A stretch of DNA of 64,000 nt, from the NCBI RefSeq assembly GCF_042666615.1, contig NZ_JBHTDD010000008.1, positions 1-64,000 of the forward strand. The letters are read 5' to 3'. Of this stretch, positions 24,498-33,329 are shown piece after piece (position 1 is the first letter of the stretch; each line of letters begins with the position of its first letter). This stretch comes from KBS50 sp042666615. Its GTDB lineage: Bacteria; Actinomycetota; Actinomycetes; Mycobacteriales; Micromonosporaceae. The notes beneath the pieces were generated by a model. That model did not search any database. It saw nothing but the letters and a program-made list of their open reading frames with translations, and was not told the origin of the DNA. Both the position numbers and the translations under genes were made by a program.

Positions 24498-24941
24498 ATG
24501 GAACCAGCGAGGTGGCGGGTGCCGGCGGTGGTCCCCGGACTGAAGCTGGCCGGGGCCGCGGCGCTTGTCGTCCTCGCGGTGCTGCTCGCCGACGGCGACC
24601 CGGTTCGACCCGCCCTGGGAGCGCTGGTCGCGGCCGGCCTCGCCGGCTGGGCGGGCCGGGACCTGCTCGCCCCGGTCCGGCTGGCGGTGGACGCGGACGG
24701 GATCCGGGTGCCGCGCGGGTACGCCGGTCAGCGCCGGCTGGAGTGGGCGCGGATCGAGCGGATCCGGGTGGACAGCCGGTCGCGGCGCGGGCTGCGCAGC
24801 GAGACGCTGGAGATCGACGCGGGGGACTCGCTGCACCTGTTCGGCAGGTACGACCTCGGCGCCGAGCCGGCCGAGGTTGCCGAAGCGCTGCGCGCCGCCT
24901 GGCAGGCCGGTGCGCGCGGTGGTCGTCAGCCGAGCAGCTGA
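24498..24941 (+). CDS. Small membrane protein with PH-like domain
   Basis: This 147-residue protein has two close hydrophobic segments at residues 15-55, then a cytoplasmic beta-rich domain (LAVDADGIRVPRGYAGQRRL, then EWARIERIRVD) typical of actinobacterial PH-domain membrane proteins. Function unknown. Its last 16 bases overlap the 3' end of the convergent rhomboid gene. Start ATG 24498. Confidence 0.8.
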   Translation: MEPARWRVPAVVPGLKLAGAAALVVLAVLLADGDPVRPALGALVAAGLAGWAGRDLLAPVRLAVDADGIRVPRGYAGQRRLEWARIERIRVDSRSRRGLRSETLEIDAGDSLHLFGRYDLGAEPAEVAEALRAAWQAGARGGRQPSS

Positions 24942-25834
24942 GCGGTCCGGGCCACCGTGACCAACAACAGCAGCACCAGCAGCGCGACGCCGCCCACGAC
25001 CTGGACCGGGGTGCGCCGCTCCCGCGGGGCGTAGGCCAGCACCAGGGCCATCAGGGTGCCGAGGACCAGGCCGCCGAGGTGGCCGGCGATGCTGATGTAC
25101 GGCACGGCGAAGGTGAAGACCAGGTTGATCACGAGGATCGGCAGCACCCCGGAGGTGTCCCGGCCAAGCCGTCGCATGATGACGAACAGCGCGCCGAACA
25201 GGCCGAAGATCGCCGTGGAGGCGCCCACGGTCTGCTGCGCCGGATCGCTGAACAGATAGGCCGCGACGTTGCCGCCGAGCCCGGCCACCAGATAGAGGCC
25301 GAGGAACCGGGCCGGCCCGAGCGCCGCCTCCAGCGTGCGGCCCAGCACCCACAGTGCCCACATGTTCAGCAGCAGGTGGAGCAGGCCGTAGTGCAGGAAC
25401 ATCGCGGTGAACAGCCGGTAGTACTCGCCGCTGGCGATGCCGTGCACCGTGAAGTCCTGGTAGCGCGCCAGGCCGAGGATCGAACCCCAGACCGTCAACG
25501 GCGTGCCGCTGCCCATGAGCCCGCCCAACCCGCCGCCGGCGAGCGAGCGGCCGGCCCCGGAGGAGGTTATCGACAGCAGCATCATCAGCAGGTTCAGGCC
25601 GATGAGGGTCTTGGTGACATAGCCGTGGCGGCCGGCGGCACCACCACCGAAGGCGGTGCGCGCCGGCCGCTGGGTGCGCTTGCCCAGCGCCACGCAGTCG
25701 GGGCACTGGTGCCCCACCGAGGCCTCCCGCATGCAGTCCGGGCAGATCGGCCGCTCGCACCGGGTGCACCGGACGTAGGTCTCCCGGGACGGGTGTCGGT
25801 AGCAGACCGGCGTCGTCGGGGGAGACTCACTCAT
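24926..25834 (-). CDS. Rhomboid-family intramembrane serine protease with N-terminal zinc finger
   Basis: This 302-residue protein starts with a zinc-finger-like segment (CTRCERPICPDC at 23-34, CPDC at 44-47). Six or so membrane helices follow. The catalytic serine is S206 in GASTAIFG, where the usual GxSG is GAST, and the catalytic histidine is H252 in AGHLGGLVLG; HYGLLHLLLNMWAL in helix 2 provides the oxyanion His/Asn. Rhomboids cleave membrane proteins within the bilayer. The zinc-finger fusion is, to my knowledge, common in actinobacteria. It is followed upstream on the same strand by cyclophilin and converges with the gene at 24498. Confidence 0.93.
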   Translation of the reverse strand: MSESPPTTPVCYRHPSRETYVRCTRCERPICPDCMREASVGHQCPDCVALGKRTQRPARTAFGGGAAGRHGYVTKTLIGLNLLMMLLSITSSGAGRSLAGGGLGGLMGSGTPLTVWGSILGLARYQDFTVHGIASGEYYRLFTAMFLHYGLLHLLLNMWALWVLGRTLEAALGPARFLGLYLVAGLGGNVAAYLFSDPAQQTVGASTAIFGLFGALFVIMRRLGRDTSGVLPILVINLVFTFAVPYISIAGHLGGLVLGTLMALVLAYAPRERRTPVQVVGGVALLVLLLLVTVARTAQLLG

Positions 25835-25867
25835 GCCGGCAAAAGTACCTCGGGTTCACCACCGTGG

Positions 25868-26410
25868 TCAGTTGCCGGTCCGCTGGATTTCGACCCGCTC
25901 GATGATCACGTCCTGGCGCGGGCGGTCGCCGGGACCGGTCGGGGTGCTGGCGATCGAGTCGACCACCTTCGCCGACGACTCGTCGGCCACCTGGCCGAAG
26001 ATGGAGTGCTTGCCGTTCAGGTGCGGCTGCGGCCCCACCGTGATGAAGAACTGCGAGCCGTTGGTGCCCTGACCGGCGATCTTGCCGGCGTTCGCCATCG
26101 CCAGCAGGTACGGCCGGTCGAAGCGCAGTTCGGGGTGGATCTCGTCGTCGAACTGGTAACCCGGCCCACCTCGGCCGGTGCCGGTCGGGTCACCCATCTG
26201 GATCATGAATCCGCTGATCACCCGGTGCGAGATGGTGCCGTCGAAGTACGGCCCCGAACCGGGCTGGCCGGTACGCGGGTCGACGTACTCGCGGGTCCCC
26301 TCGGCCAGCTCGACGAAGTTGCGCACCGTCTTCGGGGCGTGGTTGGGAAAAAGCTCCAGGCGGATCGCGCCCATGTTCGTGTGCAGGGTGGCGTAGACAG
26401 CCTCAGCCAC
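25868..26410 (-). CDS. Cyclophilin-type peptidyl-prolyl isomerase
   Basis: This 180-residue cytoplasmic cyclophilin starts at GTG 26410 behind GAGGAG. Diagnostic residues are present: ISHRVISGFMIQMGD (catalytic Arg), GTNGSQFFITV and LNGKHSIFGQV. It catalyses cis-trans isomerisation of Xaa-Pro bonds in protein folding. It lies 33 bases upstream of the rhomboid gene on the same strand, so the two probably form one transcript. Confidence 0.95.
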   Translation of the reverse strand: MAEAVYATLHTNMGAIRLELFPNHAPKTVRNFVELAEGTREYVDPRTGQPGSGPYFDGTISHRVISGFMIQMGDPTGTGRGGPGYQFDDEIHPELRFDRPYLLAMANAGKIAGQGTNGSQFFITVGPQPHLNGKHSIFGQVADESSAKVVDSIASTPTGPGDRPRQDVIIERVEIQRTGN

Positions 26411-26527
26411 GGGTACTCCTCAGTTGTTGGTCAGTTCCATGCGGATCCTCCCATGTGCCCGATCTGGCAGTACGGAGGCATCCGGTGGTGGAGGATGACG
26501 GAGATACCACACAGGAGGTGGAGACCG

Positions 26528-27250
26528 GTGTTTGGAATCGGGCGACGCGCGCGCCACCGCGATCTCGTCAAGACCGAGCTGCGGGACGGCATTGGGCACT
26601 TCGCGCAGGCCGCCGCCCATGCCCGGGAAGGCGTCGGGTCGACGGTCGCGCCCCGGGTCGGGGCCGCCAAGGACTACGTCGCTCCCAAGGCCGCGAAGGT
26701 TCGCGGCGGTGCACAGCGCCGGTGGGGATCCACGATGGCCGCGATCGCGCCCCTGGCGGTCGCCGCCGACGGCGCCGTGCGACAGGCGGGCTCCGCGGCC
26801 CGGAAGGGGAATCTGAAGGACATGGGCAAGAAGAAGTCGAAGGGCCGGCTGTCGAAGGGCGCCACGGTGCTGGCGCTGGGCGCGGCGGTCGGTGCCGCGG
26901 GCGCCTTCGCCCTGCGCCGCCGCCGGGACAACCAGGAATGGCACGCCTACGACCCGGCCGCCACGCTGACCGGCGTGTCGAAGGATCCGGCCGGCCAGAC
27001 CGAACGGGACCTGGCCCGGTCCGCGTCGACGGCACGGGAGACGAACACGGCGACCATGGCGCCGGAGAAGGCGCACGGCGACAAGCTGGCCTCGGCGACC
27101 GACTCGATCACCGAGACGGCCAAGCAGGGCGCGAGCAAGACCACCGAGAGCGCGAAGCGGGCGGCCGGCGCCAACGGGAAGTCCAGCGACGAGACGACCG
27201 CGGTTATCGGCGGGTCGGCCACCACCGCGAGCCGCAAGAGCAACAACTGA
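26528..27250 (+). CDS. Ala/Lys-rich membrane-anchored hypothetical protein
   Basis: This encodes 240 residues from GTG 26528, chosen because AGGAGGTG lies about ten bases upstream; the frame is open for 3 kb before it but that part is the shadow of other genes. The N-terminal 95 residues are helical, Ala/Lys/Arg-rich. One membrane helix follows (GATVLALGAAVGAAGAFAL) with an RRRR stop, and the remaining 100 residues are a disordered Ser/Thr/Lys tail. It recalls stress-related apolipoprotein-like actinobacterial proteins, but I cannot name the family. It is divergent from cyclophilin, with a strong terminator downstream. Confidence 0.75.
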   Translation: MFGIGRRARHRDLVKTELRDGIGHFAQAAAHAREGVGSTVAPRVGAAKDYVAPKAAKVRGGAQRRWGSTMAAIAPLAVAADGAVRQAGSAARKGNLKDMGKKKSKGRLSKGATVLALGAAVGAAGAFALRRRRDNQEWHAYDPAATLTGVSKDPAGQTERDLARSASTARETNTATMAPEKAHGDKLASATDSITETAKQGASKTTESAKRAAGANGKSSDETTAVIGGSATTASRKSNN

Positions 27251-27295
27251 TCGGGTACGCCCGACCGAGGGTGGCCGGCGCAGCGCGGTCGACGA

Positions 27296-27326
27296 GAAGG
27301 ACCCCTTCCTGGCGAAGGGGTCCTTC
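27296..27326. terminator. Bidirectional hairpin terminator
   Basis: GAAGGACCCCTTC (27296-27308) is perfectly complementary to GAAGGGGTCCTTC (27314-27326), with a five-base loop. It lies 46 bases after the gene at 26528 and seven before the end of the convergent corA gene. Confidence 0.9.
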
Positions 27327-27332
27327 GCTGTG

Positions 27333-28469
27333 TCACAGCCAGCCGTTGCGGCGGAACCAGCGGTACAGCAGGAACGACGTGGTCAGCAGGAAGGCCCAGA
27401 CGCCCGGATAGAAGTAGGGCATCTTCAGCTCGGGCATGTAGTCGAAGTTCATCCCGTAGATACCGGCCACCGAGGTCCACACCGCGGCGATGGCCGCCCA
27501 CGCGGCGATCTTGCGCATGTCGTTGTTCTGCTCGACGGTCACCTGGGCGAGCCGGGCCTGGAGGATCGAGTTGAGCAGGTCGTCGTACGAGTTGACCTGT
27601 TCCACCGTGCGGCTGAGGTGGTCCTGCACGTCCCGGAAGTAGCGCCGGACCTCCTTCGGCACGTCCCGGCTGCCCTGCCCGGTGAGCAGCATGATCGGAC
27701 GTTGCAGCGGCATGACCGCCCGCTTGAACTCGACCAGCTCCCGCTTCATCTGGTAGATCCGCTGGATCGGCCCGCGGGTCTGCCGGGAGAAGACCTCCGC
27801 CTCCAGGCCCTCCAGATCGTCCTCCAGCTTGTCGGCCACCTCCAGGTAGAGGTCGACCACCCGGTCGGTGACCGCGTACGCCACCGCCCAGGGCCCGTCG
27901 GTCAACAGGTCCCGCTTGCGTTCCAGGCCGGCGCGAACCGGTGCCAACCGGCAGGCGTCGCCGTGCCGCACGCTGATCACGAAGGTCGGCCCGATGAACA
28001 GCATCACCTGACCGGTCTCCACCACCTCGGAGTTCTCGGTCAGTTCGTCGTGCTCGCAGTAGCGGGCGGTGCGCAGCACCAGGAAGTGGATGTCGCCGAA
28101 CCGTTCCAGCTTGGGCCGCTGCTGAGCCTTCACCGCGTCCTCCACGGCCAGTTCGTGCAGCCCGAACGTCTCGGCGATGCCGGCCATCACGTCCTCGGTC
28201 GGCTCGTGCAGGCCGACCCAGACGAACGCGTCCGTCCGCCTCCGGGCGTGGTCCAGGGCGTCGGCGTACTGCCAGGTGCCGGGCTGCCGCTCGCCGTCGA
28301 CGTACAGCCCGCAGTCGACGACCGACTCGTGGTCCGCCGGTCGTTGGCGGGACGGCTGACGAGAGTGTCCGTCGGCGGCGAGGATGCGGGCGCGCACCTG
28401 CGCGGCCCAGGCTCGTGGGCGAGGCCGCGGGCCCCCGTCACCCCGGACTGACCCGATCCGATCGGCCAT
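27333..28469 (-). CDS. corA: CorA-family magnesium/cobalt transporter
   Basis: This protein of about 378 residues starts at ATG 28469 (the frame extends to 28676 but those residues look non-coding). It has a large acidic cytoplasmic domain, the long stalk helix, two C-terminal membrane helices and the signature YGMNF between them, which forms the pore selectivity loop. The C-terminus is basic (YRWFRRNGWL), as in the family. It transports Mg2+, and Co2+ or Ni2+, through a pentameric channel. No magnesium riboswitch was apparent upstream. Confidence 0.95.
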   Translation of the reverse strand: MADRIGSVRGDGGPRPRPRAWAAQVRARILAADGHSRQPSRQRPADHESVVDCGLYVDGERQPGTWQYADALDHARRRTDAFVWVGLHEPTEDVMAGIAETFGLHELAVEDAVKAQQRPKLERFGDIHFLVLRTARYCEHDELTENSEVVETGQVMLFIGPTFVISVRHGDACRLAPVRAGLERKRDLLTDGPWAVAYAVTDRVVDLYLEVADKLEDDLEGLEAEVFSRQTRGPIQRIYQMKRELVEFKRAVMPLQRPIMLLTGQGSRDVPKEVRRYFRDVQDHLSRTVEQVNSYDDLLNSILQARLAQVTVEQNNDMRKIAAWAAIAAVWTSVAGIYGMNFDYMPELKMPYFYPGVWAFLLTTSFLLYRWFRRNGWL

Positions 28470-28830
28470 ACGCACCTCCCCCTGAGCGACGCTCGTTGCA
28501 GGGTACGCCGACGCGTGCAGGAGGCCTGATCGACAGACGCCGGTCGCCACCCCGCCCCGGGGGAGGTGGCGCCGGGTGGACCGGCCGCGTCGGGGGGGTG
28601 AGGTGCGAGCGGCCCACCCGGCGCCGGTGGGGGCGGGGGGTTCATGACGTGGAACCAGTCGTGCCCGGCACGCCAACGGCGATGGAAATCATCCGATCGG
28701 CCGCGCCGCGACGACTGATGCTCGGAGCATTGTGAGCCGATCGCCGGCCGGGCGACACCCCTCGGCCGACGATCGTGGAGTTTCTGTCGGGTTTCTGACA
28801 GAACTAATTGACCTCAGGCAACGTACGCCG
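28470..28830. other. 361-base gap between corA and the aminotransferase gene
   Basis: No frame here is convincing. It contains GC-rich palindromic patches near 28613-28631 and, at its right edge, the hairpin described next. The corA promoter should lie in its left part, but I cannot point to clear -10 and -35 elements. Confidence 0.5.
28782..28803 (-). terminator. Hairpin downstream of the aminotransferase gene
   Basis: TTCTGTC (28782-28788) pairs with GACAGAA (28797-28803) around an eight-base loop, 27 bases past the stop of the minus-strand aminotransferase gene. It is short and AT-richer than its surroundings. Confidence 0.6.
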
Positions 28831-29937
28831 TCATCGCGCGGAGGCGTCACGGACCGAGTGCACGGCGTCGGCCAGCCGCCGGACGCCTTCCTCGATCTGC
28901 TCGGCGGTCACCGCCGAGAACGCCAGCCGCAGCGCGTGCTGACCGCCGTCCAGGACGAAGTCGCTGCCCTTCACGACCGCCACCTTCCGCTCGGCGGCCG
29001 CCGGCGCCAGATCGTCCACGTGCACGTCCTCGGGCAACTCGATCCAGAGAAAATAGCCGCCGTCCGGCTCGGTGAACCGCGCCTCGGGCAGATGCCGGCG
29101 CAACGCTTCGGCCAGCACCCGCGCCCGCTCGCCGAGGGCCGCCGAGACGGTGGCGATCGACCGGTCGATGTCTCCGGAGACGCAGAACTGGTGCACGATC
29201 GCCTCGGAGACCATTCCCGGCGAGATGTAGAGGTTCGTCGCTCGCTTCGCGATCGCCGCGATCAGGTCCGGGGCGCCGACCAGGTAGCCCACCCGGACCC
29301 CCGGGCAGACCGTCTTGGTGAAGCTGGAGGCGTGCACCACGAGGTCGCGGCGGTCCAGCGACAGCATCGACGGCAGCGGCTCACCCCGGAACCTGATGTC
29401 CGCGTACGGATCGTCCTCGAAGATCGTGAAGCCGTATTCGGCCGCGAGGTCGAGCAGTTCGTGGCGCTTGTCGAGGGACAGGGTCACGCCGGCCGGGTTC
29501 TGATAGTTGGGGATGATGTGCGCCAACTTCGGGCGTACCCCGGATTCGAGCAGCTTGCGCAGCTCGGCGGTGTCCACGCCGTCCGGTTCGACGGGCACCT
29601 GGTAAACCTGGCCGCCCTGCTGCTGGAGGTTGAGCAGCGTCCGGTCGTACGTGGGACGCTCGACCACCACCGGGTCACCCGGCTTCACCAGGTGGTCGAA
29701 GAGGAACGCGTCGGCCTGCAGCGAACCGTTCGTCACCAGAACCTGGTCGGACGTCACGCCGTGCTTGCGCGCGATCCACTCGCGCAACGGCGGATAGCCC
29801 ACCGAGGTCCCGTACGCGGTGATGCCGGACGGGTCGGTGTCGAAGGCCCGCGTCGCCGCGGCCTTGAGCCCGGCGACATCGACGATGTCCAGCGAGGGCG
29901 CCCCACGGGCGAAGGAGATCAGCTGCTCGGCAGTCAT
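28831..29937 (-). CDS. PLP-dependent aminotransferase, class I/II (2-aminoadipate/MocR-core type)
   Basis: This 368-residue fold-type I aminotransferase has no N-terminal GntR domain, so it is not a MocR regulator although the catalytic core is of that type. Motifs are VTNGSLQADAFLF, NYQNPAGVTLS, FEDDPYADIRF (PLP-binding Asp/Tyr), SSFTKTVCPGVRVGY with the Schiff-base lysine, and the carboxylate-binding Arg in LRLAF. Substrates of such enzymes are usually aromatic or long-chain amino acids or 2-aminoadipate; not resolvable here. Start ATG 29937. It is a single gene. Confidence 0.92.
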   Translation of the reverse strand: MTAEQLISFARGAPSLDIVDVAGLKAAATRAFDTDPSGITAYGTSVGYPPLREWIARKHGVTSDQVLVTNGSLQADAFLFDHLVKPGDPVVVERPTYDRTLLNLQQQGGQVYQVPVEPDGVDTAELRKLLESGVRPKLAHIIPNYQNPAGVTLSLDKRHELLDLAAEYGFTIFEDDPYADIRFRGEPLPSMLSLDRRDLVVHASSFTKTVCPGVRVGYLVGAPDLIAAIAKRATNLYISPGMVSEAIVHQFCVSGDIDRSIATVSAALGERARVLAEALRRHLPEARFTEPDGGYFLWIELPEDVHVDDLAPAAAERKVAVVKGSDFVLDGGQHALRLAFSAVTAEQIEEGVRRLADAVHSVRDASAR

Positions 29938-30006
29938 GACTACCGAGCGTACGGGTGGGCCGGGGCACCGCGGTGCAGGTCCGGCCGTGTCCGCATGCTG
30001 AACCGG

Positions 30007-30402
30007 TCAGGCCGCGACCGCCAGGTGCTCACTGGTCCAGACCCGCACGATGTCGCGCACCGAGATCACGCCGAGCACCTCGTCGCCGTCCAGGACCACG
30101 AGATGGCGGAACCCGCCGCGGGCCATCGCCGCGGCCGCCTCCGTCACGGTCCAGTCCGGGCCGGCGTACACCACCTCCGGGGTCAGATGATCCCCGGTGT
30201 GCTCGGTGTCGCAGTCCAACCCGTTGCCGATGGCGTTTAGCACATCACGCTCGGTCAGGATCCCGATGCCCTCGGAGTCGGGATCGATCACGACCGCCGA
30301 GCCGACCCGCCGCTCCGACATCATCCGGGCGGCCTGCCGAAGCGTGTGGTCGGGACCGACGATCAGCACTTCCTTGGACATCGCGTCGCGCACCTGCATC
30401 AC
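30007..30402 (-). CDS. Tandem CBS-domain protein
   Basis: This 131-residue protein is made of a CBS pair: residues 8-60 (with ARMMSERRVGSAVVID and GILTERDVL) and 75-125 (AAAAMARGGFRHLVVLDGDE, then VLGVISVRDIV). Such stand-alone pairs bind adenine nucleotides such as AMP or ATP and modulate partner proteins. The start is GTG 30402 or ATG 30399, behind AGGGG. No obvious partner is adjacent. Confidence 0.93.
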   Translation of the reverse strand: MMQVRDAMSKEVLIVGPDHTLRQAARMMSERRVGSAVVIDPDSEGIGILTERDVLNAIGNGLDCDTEHTGDHLTPEVVYAGPDWTVTEAAAAMARGGFRHLVVLDGDEVLGVISVRDIVRVWTSEHLAVAA

Positions 30403-30594
30403 GCATCACCCCTGATCGGCGCCGGACCGGTACCGCTATCCTGACCCCGCAGGCATCGATGGACAACCCCCATCGACAAACATCGGAATCGCGTCCGGGT
30501 AGCAGCTCCGGGCACCACCCCCGTAATCTCGCCCGGTGACTCCCCTCCGCCGCGTTTGCGCACCTCGCACAACCGAGCCGTGCGCCCTCAACCG

Positions 30595-31395
30595 GTGAGC
30601 GGGCTCCACGCGCCGGACCCGGACGCCGGGTCGGACGACCGGGTGGAGCTGCCGGCGTACCGGGTGGCGCGGCTGGTCGCGCCCGCGGTGGACCGCGTGT
30701 TCGTGGCGGCGATGCGCGCGAGCCGGGACGCCGGCGGCGTGGAACTGGGCCGGCGTTACGGCGGGCCGGCCGCGGTCGGCTTCCTGATCGACCTGCGGAC
30801 CCGGTTGGCGGCTCCCGGCGGCGTGGTGGACCCCGCCGACTTCGCCGCGATCACCCGGTATCAGGACCCCGCGGACTGCGCCCGGGCGTTGGACCGGCAG
30901 GTCGCGCACGGCATGATCTTCCGAACGGCCGATGGCCAGCACGCCGCTGGAGGGTTCGGCGCCACCGAGCGCGGTGCCGCCTTCCTCGCCGAACTCTTCG
31001 ACCTGCACGCCCAGGTGACCGAGCGGCTCTGGGCCGGGCACGAGGCCCGGGTGGTCCGCCTCGCGGGCGTGGCGGCCCGGCTCGTCGCCGCCGCCGGCAC
31101 CGACCCCGGTCCGGCCTTCGCCGCAGTCGCCCCGCTCCACGAACCGGCCGGTAGTCCCGCGGGTCGGCTGTTGCTCAACCGGCTGGGGGTGCTGCGGTAC
31201 CACCGGGCCGACGCGCACGCCGCGGCGTGGGCTGAATCAGGACATACCGCCCAGAGTGTTGCCGCCCTACCACCGGGACCGGAGCGTACGGCCATCGAGC
31301 GGGACACCGACAATCGAGCCGCCGGACCGTACGCGGCGCTCACCCCGGACGAACGCCTGGAGTTACTGGCCGACCTGGCGGCGCTGCCGGGCTGA
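30595..31395 (+). CDS. Hypothetical helical protein (SCO6745-like)
   Basis: This is a mostly helical, Ala-rich protein of about 266 residues. The C-terminal stretch (LGVLRYHRADAHAAAWAESG, then PYAALTPDERLELLADLAAL) resembles the end of the actinobacterial SCO6745-type family, whose members look like predicted winged-helix proteins of unknown role. Candidate starts are TTG 30556, GTG 30580 and GTG 30595; none has a good ribosome site, and 30595 gives the most protein-like N-terminus. It is divergent from the CBS gene and 138 bases before the nucleotidyltransferase operon, so probably not part of it. Confidence 0.7.
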   Translation: MSGLHAPDPDAGSDDRVELPAYRVARLVAPAVDRVFVAAMRASRDAGGVELGRRYGGPAAVGFLIDLRTRLAAPGGVVDPADFAAITRYQDPADCARALDRQVAHGMIFRTADGQHAAGGFGATERGAAFLAELFDLHAQVTERLWAGHEARVVRLAGVAARLVAAAGTDPGPAFAAVAPLHEPAGSPAGRLLLNRLGVLRYHRADAHAAAWAESGHTAQSVAALPPGPERTAIERDTDNRAAGPYAALTPDERLELLADLAALPG

Positions 31396-31533
31396 CCGCG
31401 CTCCCGGACCCCGCTCAGCCGCCCGCCTGCCGGCACCGCCCGACGGGAGGCAAACTCACACTGACACCGTCCGGGCGGACGGGCGGCGCTATCCTCCTGC
31501 GGACGGCTTCGTCTGCAGGGAGGATCCCCACTC

Positions 31534-32265
31534 ATGATCGGTATGGTGCTCGCCGCCGGTGCCGGACGCCGGCTGCGGCCGTACACCGACACGCTGCCCA
31601 AGGCGCTGGTCCCGGTGGACGGCGAAACCACCATCCTGGACATCGCGCTGCGCAACCTCGCCGAGGTGGGGCTGACCGATGTCGCGATCGTGGTGGGCTA
31701 CGCCGCCTCGGCGGTCGAGGCCCGGCTGGACGACCTCCAGGCCCGGTACGGCGTCAAGATCACGCTGGTGTACAACGACAAGGCCGAGGAGTGGAACAAC
31801 GCCTACTCGCTCTGGCTGGCCCGGGACTTCTTCGCCGAGGGAGTCCTGCTGGTCAACGGGGACACCGTGCACCCGGTCAGCGTCGAGCGGACCCTGCTCG
31901 CCCAGCGCGGCCCGAGCGTCCTGCTCGCCCTGGACACCGTCAAGAAGCTCGCCGACGAGGAGATGAAGACCGTATTCGACTCCGCCGGGCAGCTCAGCCG
32001 GATCACCAAGCTGATGGACCCGGCCGAGGCGTACGGCGAGTACATCGGCGCCACGCTTATCGAGCCGCACGCGGCGGACGGCCTGGCCGACGCGCTGGAG
32101 GCAACCTGGCGCCGCGACCCCAACCTCTACTACGAGGACGGCTACCAGGAGTACGCGAACCGGGGCGGCGAGGTACGCGGAGCCGCCATCGGCGACGTCG
32201 ACTGGGTCGAGGTGGACAACCACGACGACCTGGCAAGGGCCCGGGAGATCGCGTGCCACTACTAG
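31534..32265 (+). CDS. NTP transferase, phosphocholine cytidylyltransferase-like
   Basis: This 243-residue nucleotidyltransferase has the sugar-phosphate nucleotidyltransferase signature MVLAAGAGRRLRPYTDTLPK, with the catalytic Lys in LPKALVPV and the metal Asp in LLVNGDTV. It looks closest to LicC/phosphocholine cytidylyltransferases and inositol-phosphate cytidylyltransferases, which transfer CMP to a phosphoalcohol. GGAGGATC precedes ATG 31534. It is the first gene of a three-gene operon and overlaps the next gene by 13 bases. Its likely job is to make the CDP-alcohol consumed by the CDP-alcohol phosphotransferase at 33295. Confidence 0.88.
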   Translation: MIGMVLAAGAGRRLRPYTDTLPKALVPVDGETTILDIALRNLAEVGLTDVAIVVGYAASAVEARLDDLQARYGVKITLVYNDKAEEWNNAYSLWLARDFFAEGVLLVNGDTVHPVSVERTLLAQRGPSVLLALDTVKKLADEEMKTVFDSAGQLSRITKLMDPAEAYGEYIGATLIEPHAADGLADALEATWRRDPNLYYEDGYQEYANRGGEVRGAAIGDVDWVEVDNHDDLARAREIACHY

Positions 32266-33329
32266 CCCGCTCGATCCTCACCCCGCTGCACATCGACGTG
32301 CGACGGGGGGCGGTGGCCGACCTCGGCGCGATCCTCTCCGACGGGCGGATCTCGGCGGGCGGGGACGTCGCGGTGGTCGTCGGTCCGGGGCTGGGTGAGA
32401 AGATCGCCGACCTGATCCGGCCCTCGCTCGGCTCGGCCGACGTCTTCTTCACCGAGGGCGGCACCCTGGACGCCGCGAACGATCTCGGTGGAAAGCTGCG
32501 CGCCCGGTCGTACGACGCGGTGGTGGGGATCGGCGGTGGCCGCACGGTGGACGTCGCCAAGTACGCGGCGATGCGGCGCGGCCTGCCGATGGTCTCGGTG
32601 GCCACCGCACTGGCCAACGACGGCATCGCCTCCCCGGTGGCCAGCCTGATCACCGACGGGATCAAGGGCTCGTACGGGGTGCACATCCCGATAGCGGTGA
32701 TCGTCGACCTGGATTTCGTGGACAGCGGCCCGGAGCGGCACAACCGCGCCGGCATCGGCGACGTGGTGAGCAACTTCAGCGCGCTGGCCGACTGGGAGCT
32801 GGCCCGCCAGGTGCGCGGCGAGCCGGTGGACGGGCTGGCCGCGTCACTCGCAAGGGCCGGTGCCGAGGCGGTCATCAACCACCCCGGCGACATGACCGAC
32901 GACGACTTCCTCACCGTGCTCGCGGAGGCATTGATCTCCAGCGGCCTGGCCATGGCGGTCTGTGGCAGCAGCCGGCCCGCGAGCGGCGGCTGCCACGAGA
33001 TCATGCACGCCGTCGACACGCTGTTCCCGGGCACCGCCTCGCACGGCGAACTAGCCGGCCTGGGCGCGCTGTTCTGCACCTTCCTGCGCGGCGACGAACG
33101 GCGGCTGGCGCAGATGTCGGCCTGCCTGGCCCGGCACAACCTGCCCCGGCAGCCGGCCGACGTGGGATTGACCCACGACCAGTTCGCCGAGGCGGTCGCC
33201 TTCGCGCCCCGGACCCGACCGGACCGGTACACCATCCTCGAACACCTGGACCTGGCTCCCGCCGAGATCCGGGGCCGGCTGGCAGACTACGCCGGTGCCC
33301 TCGACGACCTCGACAACCTCGACGACTGA
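32253..33329 (+). CDS. sn-Glycerol-1-phosphate dehydrogenase-like protein (EgsA/AraM type)
   Basis: This 358-residue protein starts at GTG 32253, overlapping the upstream gene by 13 bases. It has the DHQ-synthase/iron-alcohol-dehydrogenase fold: NAD-binding VVGIGGGRTVDVAKYAA, then the G1PDH-type signature VATALANDGIASPVASL, and metal ligands in GGCHEIMHAVD and TASHGELAGLG. G1P dehydrogenases reduce dihydroxyacetone phosphate to sn-glycerol-1-phosphate, the archaeal stereoisomer; bacterial AraM does the same in Bacillus. A related polyol- or cyclitol-phosphate reaction is possible. Its place between a cytidylyltransferase and a CDP-alcohol transferase suggests it supplies the phosphoalcohol to be activated. 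Confidence 0.85.
   Translation: MPLLARSILTPLHIDVRRGAVADLGAILSDGRISAGGDVAVVVGPGLGEKIADLIRPSLGSADVFFTEGGTLDAANDLGGKLRARSYDAVVGIGGGRTVDVAKYAAMRRGLPMVSVATALANDGIASPVASLITDGIKGSYGVHIPIAVIVDLDFVDSGPERHNRAGIGDVVSNFSALADWELARQVRGEPVDGLAASLARAGAEAVINHPGDMTDDDFLTVLAEALISSGLAMAVCGSSRPASGGCHEIMHAVDTLFPGTASHGELAGLGALFCTFLRGDERRLAQMSACLARHNLPRQPADVGLTHDQFAEAVAFAPRTRPDRYTILEHLDLAPAEIRGRLADYAGALDDLDNLDD

Noticed and set aside
23222..27250. A 1342-codon plus-strand open frame
   Set aside because: It runs antisense through thiolase, rhomboid and cyclophilin. Only its last 240 codons, behind AGGAGGTG at 26528, are a real gene; the rest is a GC-rich shadow.
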